A stretch of DNA of 9,884 nucleotides, from contig JALQVJ010000005.1 in NCBI GenBank assembly GCA_023260355.1, positions 1-9,884 on the forward strand. Direction: 5' to 3'. Of the stretch, positions 1-5,441 are shown one piece after another. A program made the translations under genes and the position numbers. The notes beneath the pieces are model-generated. The model saw nothing but the letters and a program-made list of their open reading frames with translations. It had not been told where the DNA came from and searched no databases. Origin of the DNA: Burkholderiaceae bacterium (lineage in GTDB: Bacteria > Pseudomonadota > Gammaproteobacteria > Burkholderiales > Burkholderiaceae_C). Numbering within the stretch: the first letter of the stretch is position 1; each line of letters opens with the position of its first letter.

Positions 1-123
1 ATTTGTGATGCCGACACCGGTTACGGTGGTGTGATGAATGTCATCCGCACCGTGCAGGAGTTTGAGGCAGCAGGGGTGGCGGGCATTCACTTGGAAGATC
101 AGGTCACGCCCAAACGATGCGGC
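1..123 (+). CDS. Isocitrate lyase/PEP mutase-family enzyme, internal fragment
   Basis: Frame 1 is open from the first base and encodes an internal piece of the isocitrate lyase/phosphoenolpyruvate mutase superfamily, whose members make or break C-C or C-P bonds next to a carboxylate using Mg2+. Visible marks are the metal-binding stretch CDADTGYGG at codons 2-10, the HLEDQ acidic pair at codons 30-34, and PKRCG at codons 37-41. The last is the start of the isocitrate lyase signature K-[KR]-C-G-H, but the expected His is replaced by Ile at codon 42, and from there the frame is simply the antisense of dapB. About 41 codons survive; the family usually has about 280-300 residues or more, so both ends are missing, the 5' end through the window edge and the 3' end through the join. 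Methylisocitrate lyase, oxaloacetate decarboxylase or carboxyphosphonoenolpyruvate mutase type cannot be told apart from this piece. Confidence 0.75.
109..123. other. Chimeric breakpoint between ICL-family gene and dapB
   Basis: The 15 bp CCCAAACGATGCGGC reads PKRCG in the plus-strand isocitrate lyase frame and AASFG in the minus-strand dapB frame. Left of it the sequence is convincingly isocitrate lyase-like; right of it, convincingly dapB. Each gene therefore loses its remaining body exactly at a short string that both could have carried. At least 12 of the 15 bases (112-123) are explained well by both proteins. The sequence does not say whether this is a real inversion or deletion or a joining error. 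Confidence 0.7.
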
Positions 124-255
124 ATCTTGGCCCAGCGCGGGACTGGTGGGGACATCGAGCGCCGCATGCAAGGTGGTGTTGGGGTCGGCCAGGACGGCTT
201 CAATGAGCATTTTGCCCATGCGGCCGCTGGCGCCGGGGATCACGATTTTCAACAT
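109..255 (-). CDS. dapB: 4-hydroxy-tetrahydrodipicolinate reductase, N-terminal fragment
   Basis: Reading leftward from the ATG at 253-255, the protein opens [20 protein letters not shown], the classic DapB N-terminus with its nucleotide-binding GASGRMG loop (residues 8-14), followed by a typical second strand and [10 protein letters not shown] (residues 40-49). DapB reduces 4-hydroxy-tetrahydrodipicolinate with NAD(P)H in the cytoplasm, an essential step toward diaminopimelate and lysine. The family has about 270 residues; only about 49 remain here. Beyond codon 49 the frame stays open but no longer resembles DapB (one expects the rest of the Rossmann domain with an IDFT motif); it is the antisense of the isocitrate lyase-type fragment. 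The gene starts 10 nt after the bamE stop, so the two are probably cotranscribed. No good ribosome-binding site is visible. The start and identity are secure; the truncation may be an assembly artefact. Confidence 0.85.
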
Positions 256-265
256 ATGCGCGGTG

Positions 266-823
266 TCACTGAATCAGGCCAGCACCACTTTGCAGTGGGG
301 GGTACTTGGCCTTGGGGGTCGGGGTTGGGGCGGGATCGGCCGCTGGCGTGGTGGACGCCGCAGGCGCGCTGTCCTTGGCCACCACAGCGGCTTCCAATTT
401 GGCGGGGTCAAGCGTCGGCACGGGGCGTGCGATGGACTGCACAAAGTCGGCCTCTTTGGGCATGGTGTCCCCGTCAAAGCGCTCGAGCTGGCCGTCTTTG
501 AAGTACAGCGTCAGGCGGCGCTGCTGGGTGGGTTCGCCTTGGCGCTGAAAGCTGAACACATAGTCCCAGCGATCGGCGTGGAACACGCTTTGCAACAGCG
601 GCGTACCCAGGATGGCGTTGACCTCGTCACGCCCCATGCCGGTGCGCAACAGGGCGACGCGCTCTTGGGTGATGACGTTGCCTTGCAAGATGTCGGGTTG
701 GTAGGGCGACAACGCGCGATTCAGCGTGTTTTGCAATGCAGGCCCCTGTGCGCAGGCCCCAAGGGTCAGTGCCAGGCAAAGCACGGCAAAGCGATAGAAC
801 TGGGCAGGTATGGGCATTTTCAC
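266..823 (-). CDS. bamE: Outer membrane protein assembly factor BamE (SmpA/OmlA lipoprotein)
   Basis: A 185-residue lipoprotein. Residues 8-24 form a short hydrophobic signal peptide ending in the lipobox LGAC, so Cys24 should be lipidated and anchored in the outer membrane facing the periplasm. The SmpA/OmlA domain follows at about 42-118: [41 protein letters not shown], and the last strands [10 protein letters not shown]. In E. coli BamE stabilises BamA-BamD in the machine that folds outer-membrane beta-barrels. The E. coli protein has about 113 residues; here a Pro/Ala/Thr-rich, probably disordered tail of about 50 residues (133-185) is added. The start is ambiguous: GTG at 823 gives MKMP, ATG at 817 gives MPIP. 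The GTG form has a GGAT about 8 nt upstream and adds a basic residue to the signal peptide, but neither site is strong. dapB follows 10 nt after the stop. Confidence 0.93.
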   Translation of the reverse strand: MKMPIPAQFYRFAVLCLALTLGACAQGPALQNTLNRALSPYQPDILQGNVITQERVALLRTGMGRDEVNAILGTPLLQSVFHADRWDYVFSFQRQGEPTQQRRLTLYFKDGQLERFDGDTMPKEADFVQSIARPVPTLDPAKLEAAVVAKDSAPAASTTPAADPAPTPTPKAKYPPLQSGAGLIQ

Positions 824-918
824 GGTGAAATCCGGCCAAAAGAGGTGGAAGGTCTATGATCGCCCCATTGTAGATCAGGGGTGGCGCGCGAAGATGCTTG
901 CCCAGAGGGAAGACGCAC
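824..918. promoter_or_regulatory. Divergent bamE/fur intergenic region
   Basis: These 95 bases must hold the promoters of both bamE and fur unless transcription enters from elsewhere. Candidate -10 elements differing from TATAAT at one position are TATGAT at 855-860 (toward fur) and TACAAT at 872-867 (toward bamE). Neither has a recognisable TTGACA-like -35 at the usual spacing, so they are weak. I see no palindrome resembling a Fur box, so Fur autoregulation is not supported by the sequence. Confidence 0.3.
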
Positions 919-1356
919 ATGACCAATATCGACGAATTGAAAAGCATTGGGCTCAAAGCGACCGCCCCAAGGCTGAAGATTTTGGAGGCTTTCCAGCGCG
1001 CCGAGTCTCGCCACATGAGCGCCGAAGATGTGTATCGCGTGTTGATCGACAGCCAAGAGGATATTGGCTTGGCCACCGTCTACCGCGTGCTGCAGCAGTT
1101 TGAGCAGGCGGGGATCCTGAGTCGCAACAATTTTGAGTCTGGAAAAGCGGTGTACGAGATCAACGAGGGTCAGCACCACGACCACTTGGTTTGCCTCGAC
1201 TGTGGGCATGTGGAGGAGTTCTTTGACGAAGCCATTGAAGCCCGCCAAAAAGCGGTCGCGCAATCCCGAGGTTTCAAACTCCAAGAGCACGCGCTGTCGC
1301 TTTACGCCAGCTGCACCCGCGCTGATTGCGAGCACAAATCCAAAGCCAGCAAGTGA
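919..1356 (+). CDS. fur: Ferric uptake regulator Fur
   Basis: A 145-residue cytoplasmic metalloregulator; with Fe2+ bound the dimer represses iron-uptake genes. The N-terminal winged helix covers about residues 8-80, with the recognition helix around [18 protein letters not shown] (50-67). Metal residues are all present: His32, Glu80, His87, His89 and Glu100 match the sensory site of Fur proteins, and [12 protein letters not shown] (86-97) carries Cys92 and Cys95, which with Cys132 and Cys137 near the C-terminus form the structural zinc tetrad. Length is typical. The ATG at 919 is chosen because AGAGGGA (904-910) lies 8 nt upstream; an in-frame TTG at 898 would add seven unconserved residues and lacks such a site. 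It diverges from bamE. Zur is less likely given the close match to Fur in the 86-97 and 132-137 motifs. Confidence 0.96.
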   Translation: MTNIDELKSIGLKATAPRLKILEAFQRAESRHMSAEDVYRVLIDSQEDIGLATVYRVLQQFEQAGILSRNNFESGKAVYEINEGQHHDHLVCLDCGHVEEFFDEAIEARQKAVAQSRGFKLQEHALSLYASCTRADCEHKSKASK

Positions 1357-1364
1357 TCTGAATT

Positions 1365-1380
1365 AAGTAAGCGGTTACTT
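1365..1380. terminator. Weak AT-rich hairpin between convergent fur and MFS genes
   Basis: AAGTAA, loop GCGG, TTACTT forms a perfect 6-bp stem between the fur stop (1356) and the MFS stop (1390). On the plus strand it runs into four Ts at 1379-1382. The stem is short and AT-rich, so it would be a poor terminator on its own, but its place between convergent stops fits a shared end point. Confidence 0.3.
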
Positions 1381-1389
1381 TTAGGTCAA

Positions 1390-2574
1390 TCAGATGTGTG
1401 CGACGGGCAGTGCCTTCGTGGCGCTGCGCCGCTGCCACAACACCATGCCCAGTGATAGGGATGTGAACGCCAGCATCGAAAACCCCACATATCGCGCGTC
1501 GTGGTGGGGCAACAAACCCATGGCGTAACCGGCGCCGGCACCCGACACTTGTTGCATCAAACCGGCGAACGCGGCGGCTGTACCTGCCAGCGCCGGGATG
1601 ACGCCAACCGTGCCGGCCAAAGTGGGGGGCATCAAGAGGCCGTGGCCGATGCCCACGAGCACCAATGGGGCTGCAAACGTCAAGGCCGTGGCGTGACCCG
1701 CGGCGATGAAAAGCAGCATCGTGGCCGTACCCAAAAGCGTGAGCGCGTGGCCCCAAATCATCATGGGCATATCGCCGTAGCGATGGGCCCAATGGCTGGT
1801 GGCGTAGTTGCCGACCAGATAGCCGAGTGGCACCACCATCACGTACAGGCCAACGCCTTCGGGCCCGACGCCGTAATGGCCGAGCACCACCGGGGTGGCC
1901 GACATGAATGCGTAAAACGTGCAGGATGTCGCCGCCAGCATGAAGACAAATCGATGAAACGTGGGCTCAGCCAGCAGCCGGCGATACGCGCCCGCCATGT
2001 CGAGCAGCCAATGGCGCTGCGATGGCTTGGTTTGTACCGGAAGGTTGAGCCAGCGCCACGCCATGGCCATCAGTGCTGCCGCCAAAACGGCCAACAACAC
2101 AAAATTGCCGGCCCAGCCCAAGTGCACGTGGATCTGGCCGCCCAGCAGTGTGGCGACCGGGGGTGTCACGCCCAGCGCCATGCCGATGTAAGCCATGGCT
2201 TTGGTGCGCGCCGGGCCTTGAAACACGTCTTGCACGGCGGCGCGACCGATCACCATGCCGGCGGCACAACCGGCCCCAAGCAACGCACGCGCCGCAACGA
2301 GGGTGTCCAAGTCAGACGCCAATGCGGCCACACAGGATGCAGTGAAGGACACGCTCAGCCCTGCCATCAACAGGGGGCGCCGTCCCCAGCGATCCGACAT
2401 GGGCCCGTAAACCAACTGCATGGCGCCATAGGTGACCAAAAAGGCGCTCAATGTGAGCTGCACGTCGGCTTGCTCGCGCCCAAAAATTTGCCCCCACTCT
2501 TGCATGGATGGCAGGCAAATCGTCATGGCCAGCAAGCCGAACACGACCTGGGCCACCAAATTGAAAAGAATCAT
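1390..2574 (-). CDS. MFS transporter, Bcr/CflA-type drug efflux
   Basis: A 394-residue inner-membrane protein of the major facilitator superfamily, DHA1/Bcr-CflA type, which exports drugs or metabolites against protons. About 12 hydrophobic segments can be picked out. Motif A, GPMSDRWGRRPLL, lies at residues 57-69 in the loop after the second segment, and RALLGAGCAAGMVIGRA is the usual fourth-segment region. The centre has a basic cytoplasmic loop (QTKPSQRHW). Classic Bcr proteins carry an Asp in the first segment just before YLPA; here that stretch reads AMTICLPSM with no acidic residue, so substrate or coupling may differ. The start is the ATG at 2574. A GTG at 2658 would add 28 hydrophilic residues and fall inside a hairpin, so I reject it; no clear ribosome-binding site supports either. 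It is separated from the SDR gene by hairpins. The substrate is unknown. Confidence 0.85.
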   Translation of the reverse strand: MILFNLVAQVVFGLLAMTICLPSMQEWGQIFGREQADVQLTLSAFLVTYGAMQLVYGPMSDRWGRRPLLMAGLSVSFTASCVAALASDLDTLVAARALLGAGCAAGMVIGRAAVQDVFQGPARTKAMAYIGMALGVTPPVATLLGGQIHVHLGWAGNFVLLAVLAAALMAMAWRWLNLPVQTKPSQRHWLLDMAGAYRRLLAEPTFHRFVFMLAATSCTFYAFMSATPVVLGHYGVGPEGVGLYVMVVPLGYLVGNYATSHWAHRYGDMPMMIWGHALTLLGTATMLLFIAAGHATALTFAAPLVLVGIGHGLLMPPTLAGTVGVIPALAGTAAAFAGLMQQVSGAGAGYAMGLLPHHDARYVGFSMLAFTSLSLGMVLWQRRSATKALPVAHI

Positions 2575-2635
2575 GGGCGCGATTATGGGCTCAGGTGCGC
2601 ACAGGCGGGGAACACCGATGTCGCGCGCGTGGAGC

Positions 2636-2661
2636 CGGGTGCCCTGCGCCAAGGGCACCCG
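2636..2661 (-). terminator. GC-rich hairpin 1 downstream of the SDR gene
   Basis: CGGGTGCCCT, loop GCGCCA, AGGGCACCCG is a perfect 10-bp stem with a 6-nt loop, between the SDR stop (2689) and the MFS start (2574). It lacks a T-run on either side, so it would be a non-canonical terminator; strong GC hairpins without a U-tract are common at operon ends in GC-rich bacteria. Its position fits ending the CoA-transferase/SDR transcript. Confidence 0.55.
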
Positions 2662-2663
2662 AG

Positions 2664-2684
2664 TGGGGTGCCTTGCGCACCCCA
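2664..2684 (-). terminator. GC-rich hairpin 2 directly after the SDR stop
   Basis: TGGGGTGC, loop CTTGC, GCACCCCA is a perfect 8-bp stem that begins only a few bases after the SDR stop codon. It resembles the neighbouring hairpin in its arms and loop (GGTGCC-TGCGC-CACCC in both), as though one arose by duplication of the other. No T-run follows. Together the pair probably ends or protects the upstream mRNA. Confidence 0.5.
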
Positions 2685-2688
2685 GTGA

Positions 2689-3477
2689 TCACATGGCTTT
2701 GATCAAACCGCCGTCGACACGCACGGCACTGCCGGTCATGTAGCCCGCGCGCTCGGAGCAGATAAAGGCGCCCACAGCGCCGAACTCCTCGGCGGTGCCG
2801 TAGCGGCGTGCCGGAATGGACAGACGGGCTTGCTCGCGCACTTGGTCGGCGCTGAGGTTGAGCCGCTGGGCGTTGGCTTGGTCCAGTGCCTTGACCCGGT
2901 CGGTATCGATGCGGCCGGGCAGCAACATGTTGCAGGTGACGCCATCGGCGGCCACTTCGAGCGAGAGCGTTTTGTTCCAAGCCAGCAGGCCTGCTCGGAT
3001 GCTGTTGGACAGCCCCATGTTCTCCAAAGGCTGCACCGCTGCCGAGCTGGCGATGGTCAGCAATCGGCCCCATTGGCGCTCGCGCATGGCGGGCAAGCAG
3101 CGATTGGCCGCATGCACGAGGTTGGCGAACATGCGGCTGAACCAGAGCTCCCAATCTGCGGCCGCCGTGCCAACGGCAGGACCGGGAGGGGGGCCGCCAC
3201 CGTTGAGCACCAAAATATCGATGCCACCGAGCTTGGCCAAGGTCGCGTCCAGCAAAGCGTCTAGCGCGGCGCGGTCATAGACGTCGCAGTCCATGCCATG
3301 CACCAAGCCGCCTTCGGCCGCGTCCTTAGAGAAATCTTTGGCGGCTTGCGCGGCCCCAGAGCGGCCGCAAATCATGACCTCGACGCCCTCAGCGGCCAGT
3401 GCGCGCGCCACGCCAGCGCCCAATCCTTTGGTGCCAGCCAGCACCAAAGCGCGTTTGTCTTTGAGTCCTAAATCCAT
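2689..3477 (-). CDS. SDR-family protein lacking the catalytic Tyr-Lys pair
   Basis: A 262-residue Rossmann-fold protein (numbering below counts from the GTG two codons upstream). The nucleotide loop is AGTKGLGAG (16-24), a variant of the usual TGxxxGIG; NGGG (94-97) stands where most SDRs have NNAG; the active-site Ser is present in IASSA (144-148). The canonical YxxxK is replaced by SNSIR (159-163). The end, YMTGSAVRVDGGL (248-260), is typical of FabG-like enzymes. This fits a recognised group of 3-oxoacyl-ACP reductase-like SDRs that lack a perfect nucleotide motif and catalytic tetrad; their reactions are mostly unknown. The ATG at 3477 is preferred over GTG at 3483 because GGAGGA (3490-3485) lies 7 nt before it and only 1 nt before the GTG. 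It starts 2 nt after the CoA-transferase stop, so it is probably translationally coupled and may act on that enzyme's acyl-CoA product. Confidence 0.88.
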   Translation of the reverse strand: MDLGLKDKRALVLAGTKGLGAGVARALAAEGVEVMICGRSGAAQAAKDFSKDAAEGGLVHGMDCDVYDRAALDALLDATLAKLGGIDILVLNGGGPPPGPAVGTAAADWELWFSRMFANLVHAANRCLPAMRERQWGRLLTIASSAAVQPLENMGLSNSIRAGLLAWNKTLSLEVAADGVTCNMLLPGRIDTDRVKALDQANAQRLNLSADQVREQARLSIPARRYGTAEEFGAVGAFICSERAGYMTGSAVRVDGGLIKAM

Positions 3478-3479
3478 GT

Positions 3480-4697
3480 TCACTTCCTCCGATCGAGTAC
3501 CACGCCTTGCTGGATCAAGGTTTGGATTTGCTCTGCCGAAAACCCATATTCACCCAGCACTTCTTGCGTGTGTTCGCCAAAAGCGGGCGGCAGCCGGCGC
3601 ACCGCGCCAGGTGTGCGCGAGAGTTTGACGGGAACGCCAAAACCTTGATACCAGTCTTGTTGAACCTTCATGGCTCGGTGTTCGGTGTGTGGGTGGCTGA
3701 ACGCAGCGGGCAGATCCATCACCGGCCCGACCGGGACGCCTGCTTGGAGCATTTGAGTGCAGAAGGCGTGGCCATCGACATGGTTGAGGCTTTCTTGGAG
3801 CGCAGCCATCAGTGGCGCGCGGTGCTCCACACGTGAGGCGTTGCTGGCAAAGCGGGGGTCGGCCAGCAGGTCCTCGCGGCCCAGGCCCTGGCAGAAGCGC
3901 TCGAAGGCACGGTTGTTGCCGACACACACGAAGATGTCCACGGTGGCGGTCTTCATCTTGTCATAGGGGCTGATGTTGGGGTGAGTGTTGCCCATCAACA
4001 CCGGGGCCTTGCCCGACATGAAGAAGTTCGCCGCGTGCGGGTGCAAGTTGGCCAAGCCGCAGTCGTACAAGGCGATGTCAATGCTCTGGCCTCGTCCGCT
4101 TTTTTCGCGCTCCGCTAACGCCAGCAAGATGCCAATGGTGGTGTTCAGCCCTGTCGTGATGTCGATCAGCGGTGTGCCCGCGCGCACGCCGCCTGACTCT
4201 GGGCTGCCGTTGATGGACATGGTGCCCGTCATCGCTTGCAGCACGGCGTCGTACCCGGGCAGGCCGCCCAATGGGCCGGTGGCGCCAAAGCCACTGATGC
4301 TGCAGTGGATCAGACGGGGGAATTTGTCCTTGAGCACGCCCTCGTAGTCGAGGCCCCACGCCTTGAGGCTGCCGGGCTTGAAGTTGTCGATCAAGACGTC
4401 TGCGCCCTCAAGCATCTGCAACAGCAACTCTCGTGCTTCGGGACGTGTCAAGTCGAGCGCGATCGCGCGCTTGTTGCGGTTCACGCCGACGTAATAACTC
4501 GCGCCTGGGTCGCCGTCGTAGTCGTGAAACGGGGGGCCCCAGTCGCGGGTCTCGTCGCCCTGAGGCGGTTCAATTTTGATCACGTTGGCGCCGTGGTCGC
4601 CCAAAATTTGAGAAGCGTATGGACCGCCCAAAACGCGGGTCAGGTCGATGACGGTGAGGCCGCTGAGGGCCCCACCTGATGCAATGGGTGGTGTCAT
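3480..4697 (-). CDS. CaiB/BaiF-family (class III) CoA-transferase
   Basis: A 405-residue cytoplasmic enzyme that moves CoA between carboxylic acids, or in related members racemises 2-methylacyl-CoA. The N-terminal signature is clear: LSGLTVIDLTRVLGGPYASQ, LGDHGANVIKIEPP and NRNKRAIALDL (73-83). GLPGYDAVLQAMTG (145-158) contains Asp150, which I take to be the conserved nucleophilic Asp that forms the acyl anhydride. Further marks are GTPLIDITTG (174-183), RGQSIDIALYDC (202-213) and the C-terminal RTPGAVRRLPPAFGEHT (361-377). Length matches the family. The ATG at 4697 is chosen because the family signature begins about 10 residues later; an ATG at 4724 would add nine residues, and longer readings overlap the divergent HAD gene. 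A weak GAGA precedes it. The substrate (formyl-, carnitine-, succinyl-type) cannot be read from sequence. It is the first gene of a two-gene unit with the SDR protein. Confidence 0.92.
   Translation of the reverse strand: MTPPIASGGALSGLTVIDLTRVLGGPYASQILGDHGANVIKIEPPQGDETRDWGPPFHDYDGDPGASYYVGVNRNKRAIALDLTRPEARELLLQMLEGADVLIDNFKPGSLKAWGLDYEGVLKDKFPRLIHCSISGFGATGPLGGLPGYDAVLQAMTGTMSINGSPESGGVRAGTPLIDITTGLNTTIGILLALAEREKSGRGQSIDIALYDCGLANLHPHAANFFMSGKAPVLMGNTHPNISPYDKMKTATVDIFVCVGNNRAFERFCQGLGREDLLADPRFASNASRVEHRAPLMAALQESLNHVDGHAFCTQMLQAGVPVGPVMDLPAAFSHPHTEHRAMKVQQDWYQGFGVPVKLSRTPGAVRRLPPAFGEHTQEVLGEYGFSAEQIQTLIQQGVVLDRRK
3485..3490 (-). promoter_or_regulatory. Ribosome-binding site deciding the SDR start
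   Basis: On the minus strand this reads GGAGGA, a near-perfect Shine-Dalgarno. It lies inside the last codons of the CoA-transferase (encoding RRK-stop) and is 7 nt from the ATG at 3477. It rules out the GTG at 3483, which would be 1 nt away, and shows that ribosomes finishing the first gene can restart on the second. Confidence 0.8.
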
Positions 4698-4781
4698 ATG
4701 GGTGTCTCGGTTGCTCACTGACATCGTAGCGGGGATTGGCCGCGGCGCTATCGTGCAGGTGACGCACTTACACTCTTGAGC
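4698..4781. promoter_or_regulatory. Divergent CoA-transferase/HAD intergenic region
   Basis: Eighty-four bases between two divergent starts should carry promoters for both units. I found only poor candidates: TACGAT (4727-4722, minus) and TACACT (4768-4773, plus) as -10 elements, neither with a convincing -35. No strong palindrome suggesting an operator is visible. Confidence 0.25.
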
Positions 4782-5441
4782 ATGACACTTTCGTTGCACG
4801 AATCCGCCTTGATTTTCGACCTCGACGGCACGGTCGCTGACACCATGGACTTGCACCGCGCGTCCTGGACCGCGTTTGGCGCGCTGCATGGGTTTGCCTC
4901 AGACCACCCCGAGGTATTGGCATCGAGCAGGGGCCGCACCACGCCGGAGTCCATGCGGGTCTTGTTTGGCGAGCACTTGAGTGAGGCGGATATGCGTGCC
5001 CACCTGGATCACAAGCAGGGGCTGTTTTGGGAGGTGGCGCAGACGCAGCTCAAGCCCATCGCAGGCTTTTCTGAGTTCGCCGAGTGGGTCTCAGCAGTCG
5101 AGCGCCCACGGGCCTTGGGTACAGCGGGTGAGAGCCACAATGTCGGTCGCATTTTGAACAGCTTGGGATTGCAGGATTTCTTTCAAGCGCGCGTGACCGG
5201 TGATATGGGTTTGCGCGGCAAACCCAACCCAGATATCTTTTTGCACGCTGCCGAATTGCTCGGTGTGCGTCCTGAGCAGTGCGTCGTGTTTGAGGATGCC
5301 ATCGCCGGTGTGGCTGCTGCGGGCAGAGCGGGCATGCGCTGTATCGCCGTGTGCAGTGATCACGCCCCGCATGAGCTGCAAGGCGATCATGTGATTGCCC
5401 ACATCACCGATTACCGGCAACTGTTGGAGATGCTGGCATGA
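4782..5441 (+). CDS. HAD-superfamily hydrolase, sugar-phosphatase/beta-phosphoglucomutase-like
   Basis: A 219-residue soluble enzyme of HAD subfamily IA, resembling E. coli YqaB (fructose-1-phosphate phosphatase) and beta-phosphoglucomutases. All four motifs are present: I, FDLDGT (12-17), with nucleophile Asp13 and acid/base Asp15; II, Thr114 in LGTAGES; III, Lys147 in RGKPNPDIF; IV, Glu171-Asp172 in VVFEDAIAG. Between motifs I and II lies a helical cap (about 20-90), as in sugar-phosphate enzymes. The likely reaction is Mg2+-dependent removal (or transfer) of phosphate from a small sugar or polyol phosphate; the substrate is not determined. ATG at 4782 is preferred over TTG at 4776; neither has a clear ribosome-binding site. 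Its stop overlaps the start of the next gene by ATGA, so the two proteins are made together. Confidence 0.9.
   Translation: MTLSLHESALIFDLDGTVADTMDLHRASWTAFGALHGFASDHPEVLASSRGRTTPESMRVLFGEHLSEADMRAHLDHKQGLFWEVAQTQLKPIAGFSEFAEWVSAVERPRALGTAGESHNVGRILNSLGLQDFFQARVTGDMGLRGKPNPDIFLHAAELLGVRPEQCVVFEDAIAGVAAAGRAGMRCIAVCSDHAPHELQGDHVIAHITDYRQLLEMLA

Noticed and set aside
31..501. Plus-strand open frame that starts in the isocitrate lyase-like fragment and runs on through dapB and bamE
   Set aside because: After position 123 it is only the antisense of dapB and bamE; it is not a real fusion protein.
38..859. Long plus-strand open frame opposite bamE
   Set aside because: No family resemblance and no ribosome-binding site; bamE on the other strand has a lipobox and the full SmpA/OmlA domain. 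Long antisense frames are expected in GC-rich coding DNA.
855..872. Possible Fur box in the bamE/fur intergenic region
   Set aside because: Only isolated -10-like hexamers are present; no 19-bp AT-rich palindrome of the Fur-box type can be read.
2575..2658. Longer N-terminus for the MFS transporter from GTG at 2658
   Set aside because: The extra residues are hydrophilic, there is no ribosome-binding site, and the start would lie in the GC-rich hairpin that follows the SDR gene.
1501..2688. 395-codon plus-strand open frame opposite the MFS gene
   Set aside because: Composition is rich in His, Gln, Gly and Arg with no motif; it mirrors a hydrophobic transporter on the other strand.
4698..4889. 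Longer N-terminus for the CoA-transferase reaching into the divergent HAD gene
   Set aside because: The added residues are basic and Cys-rich with no family match and would overlap the HAD coding region; the conserved protein begins just after 4697.
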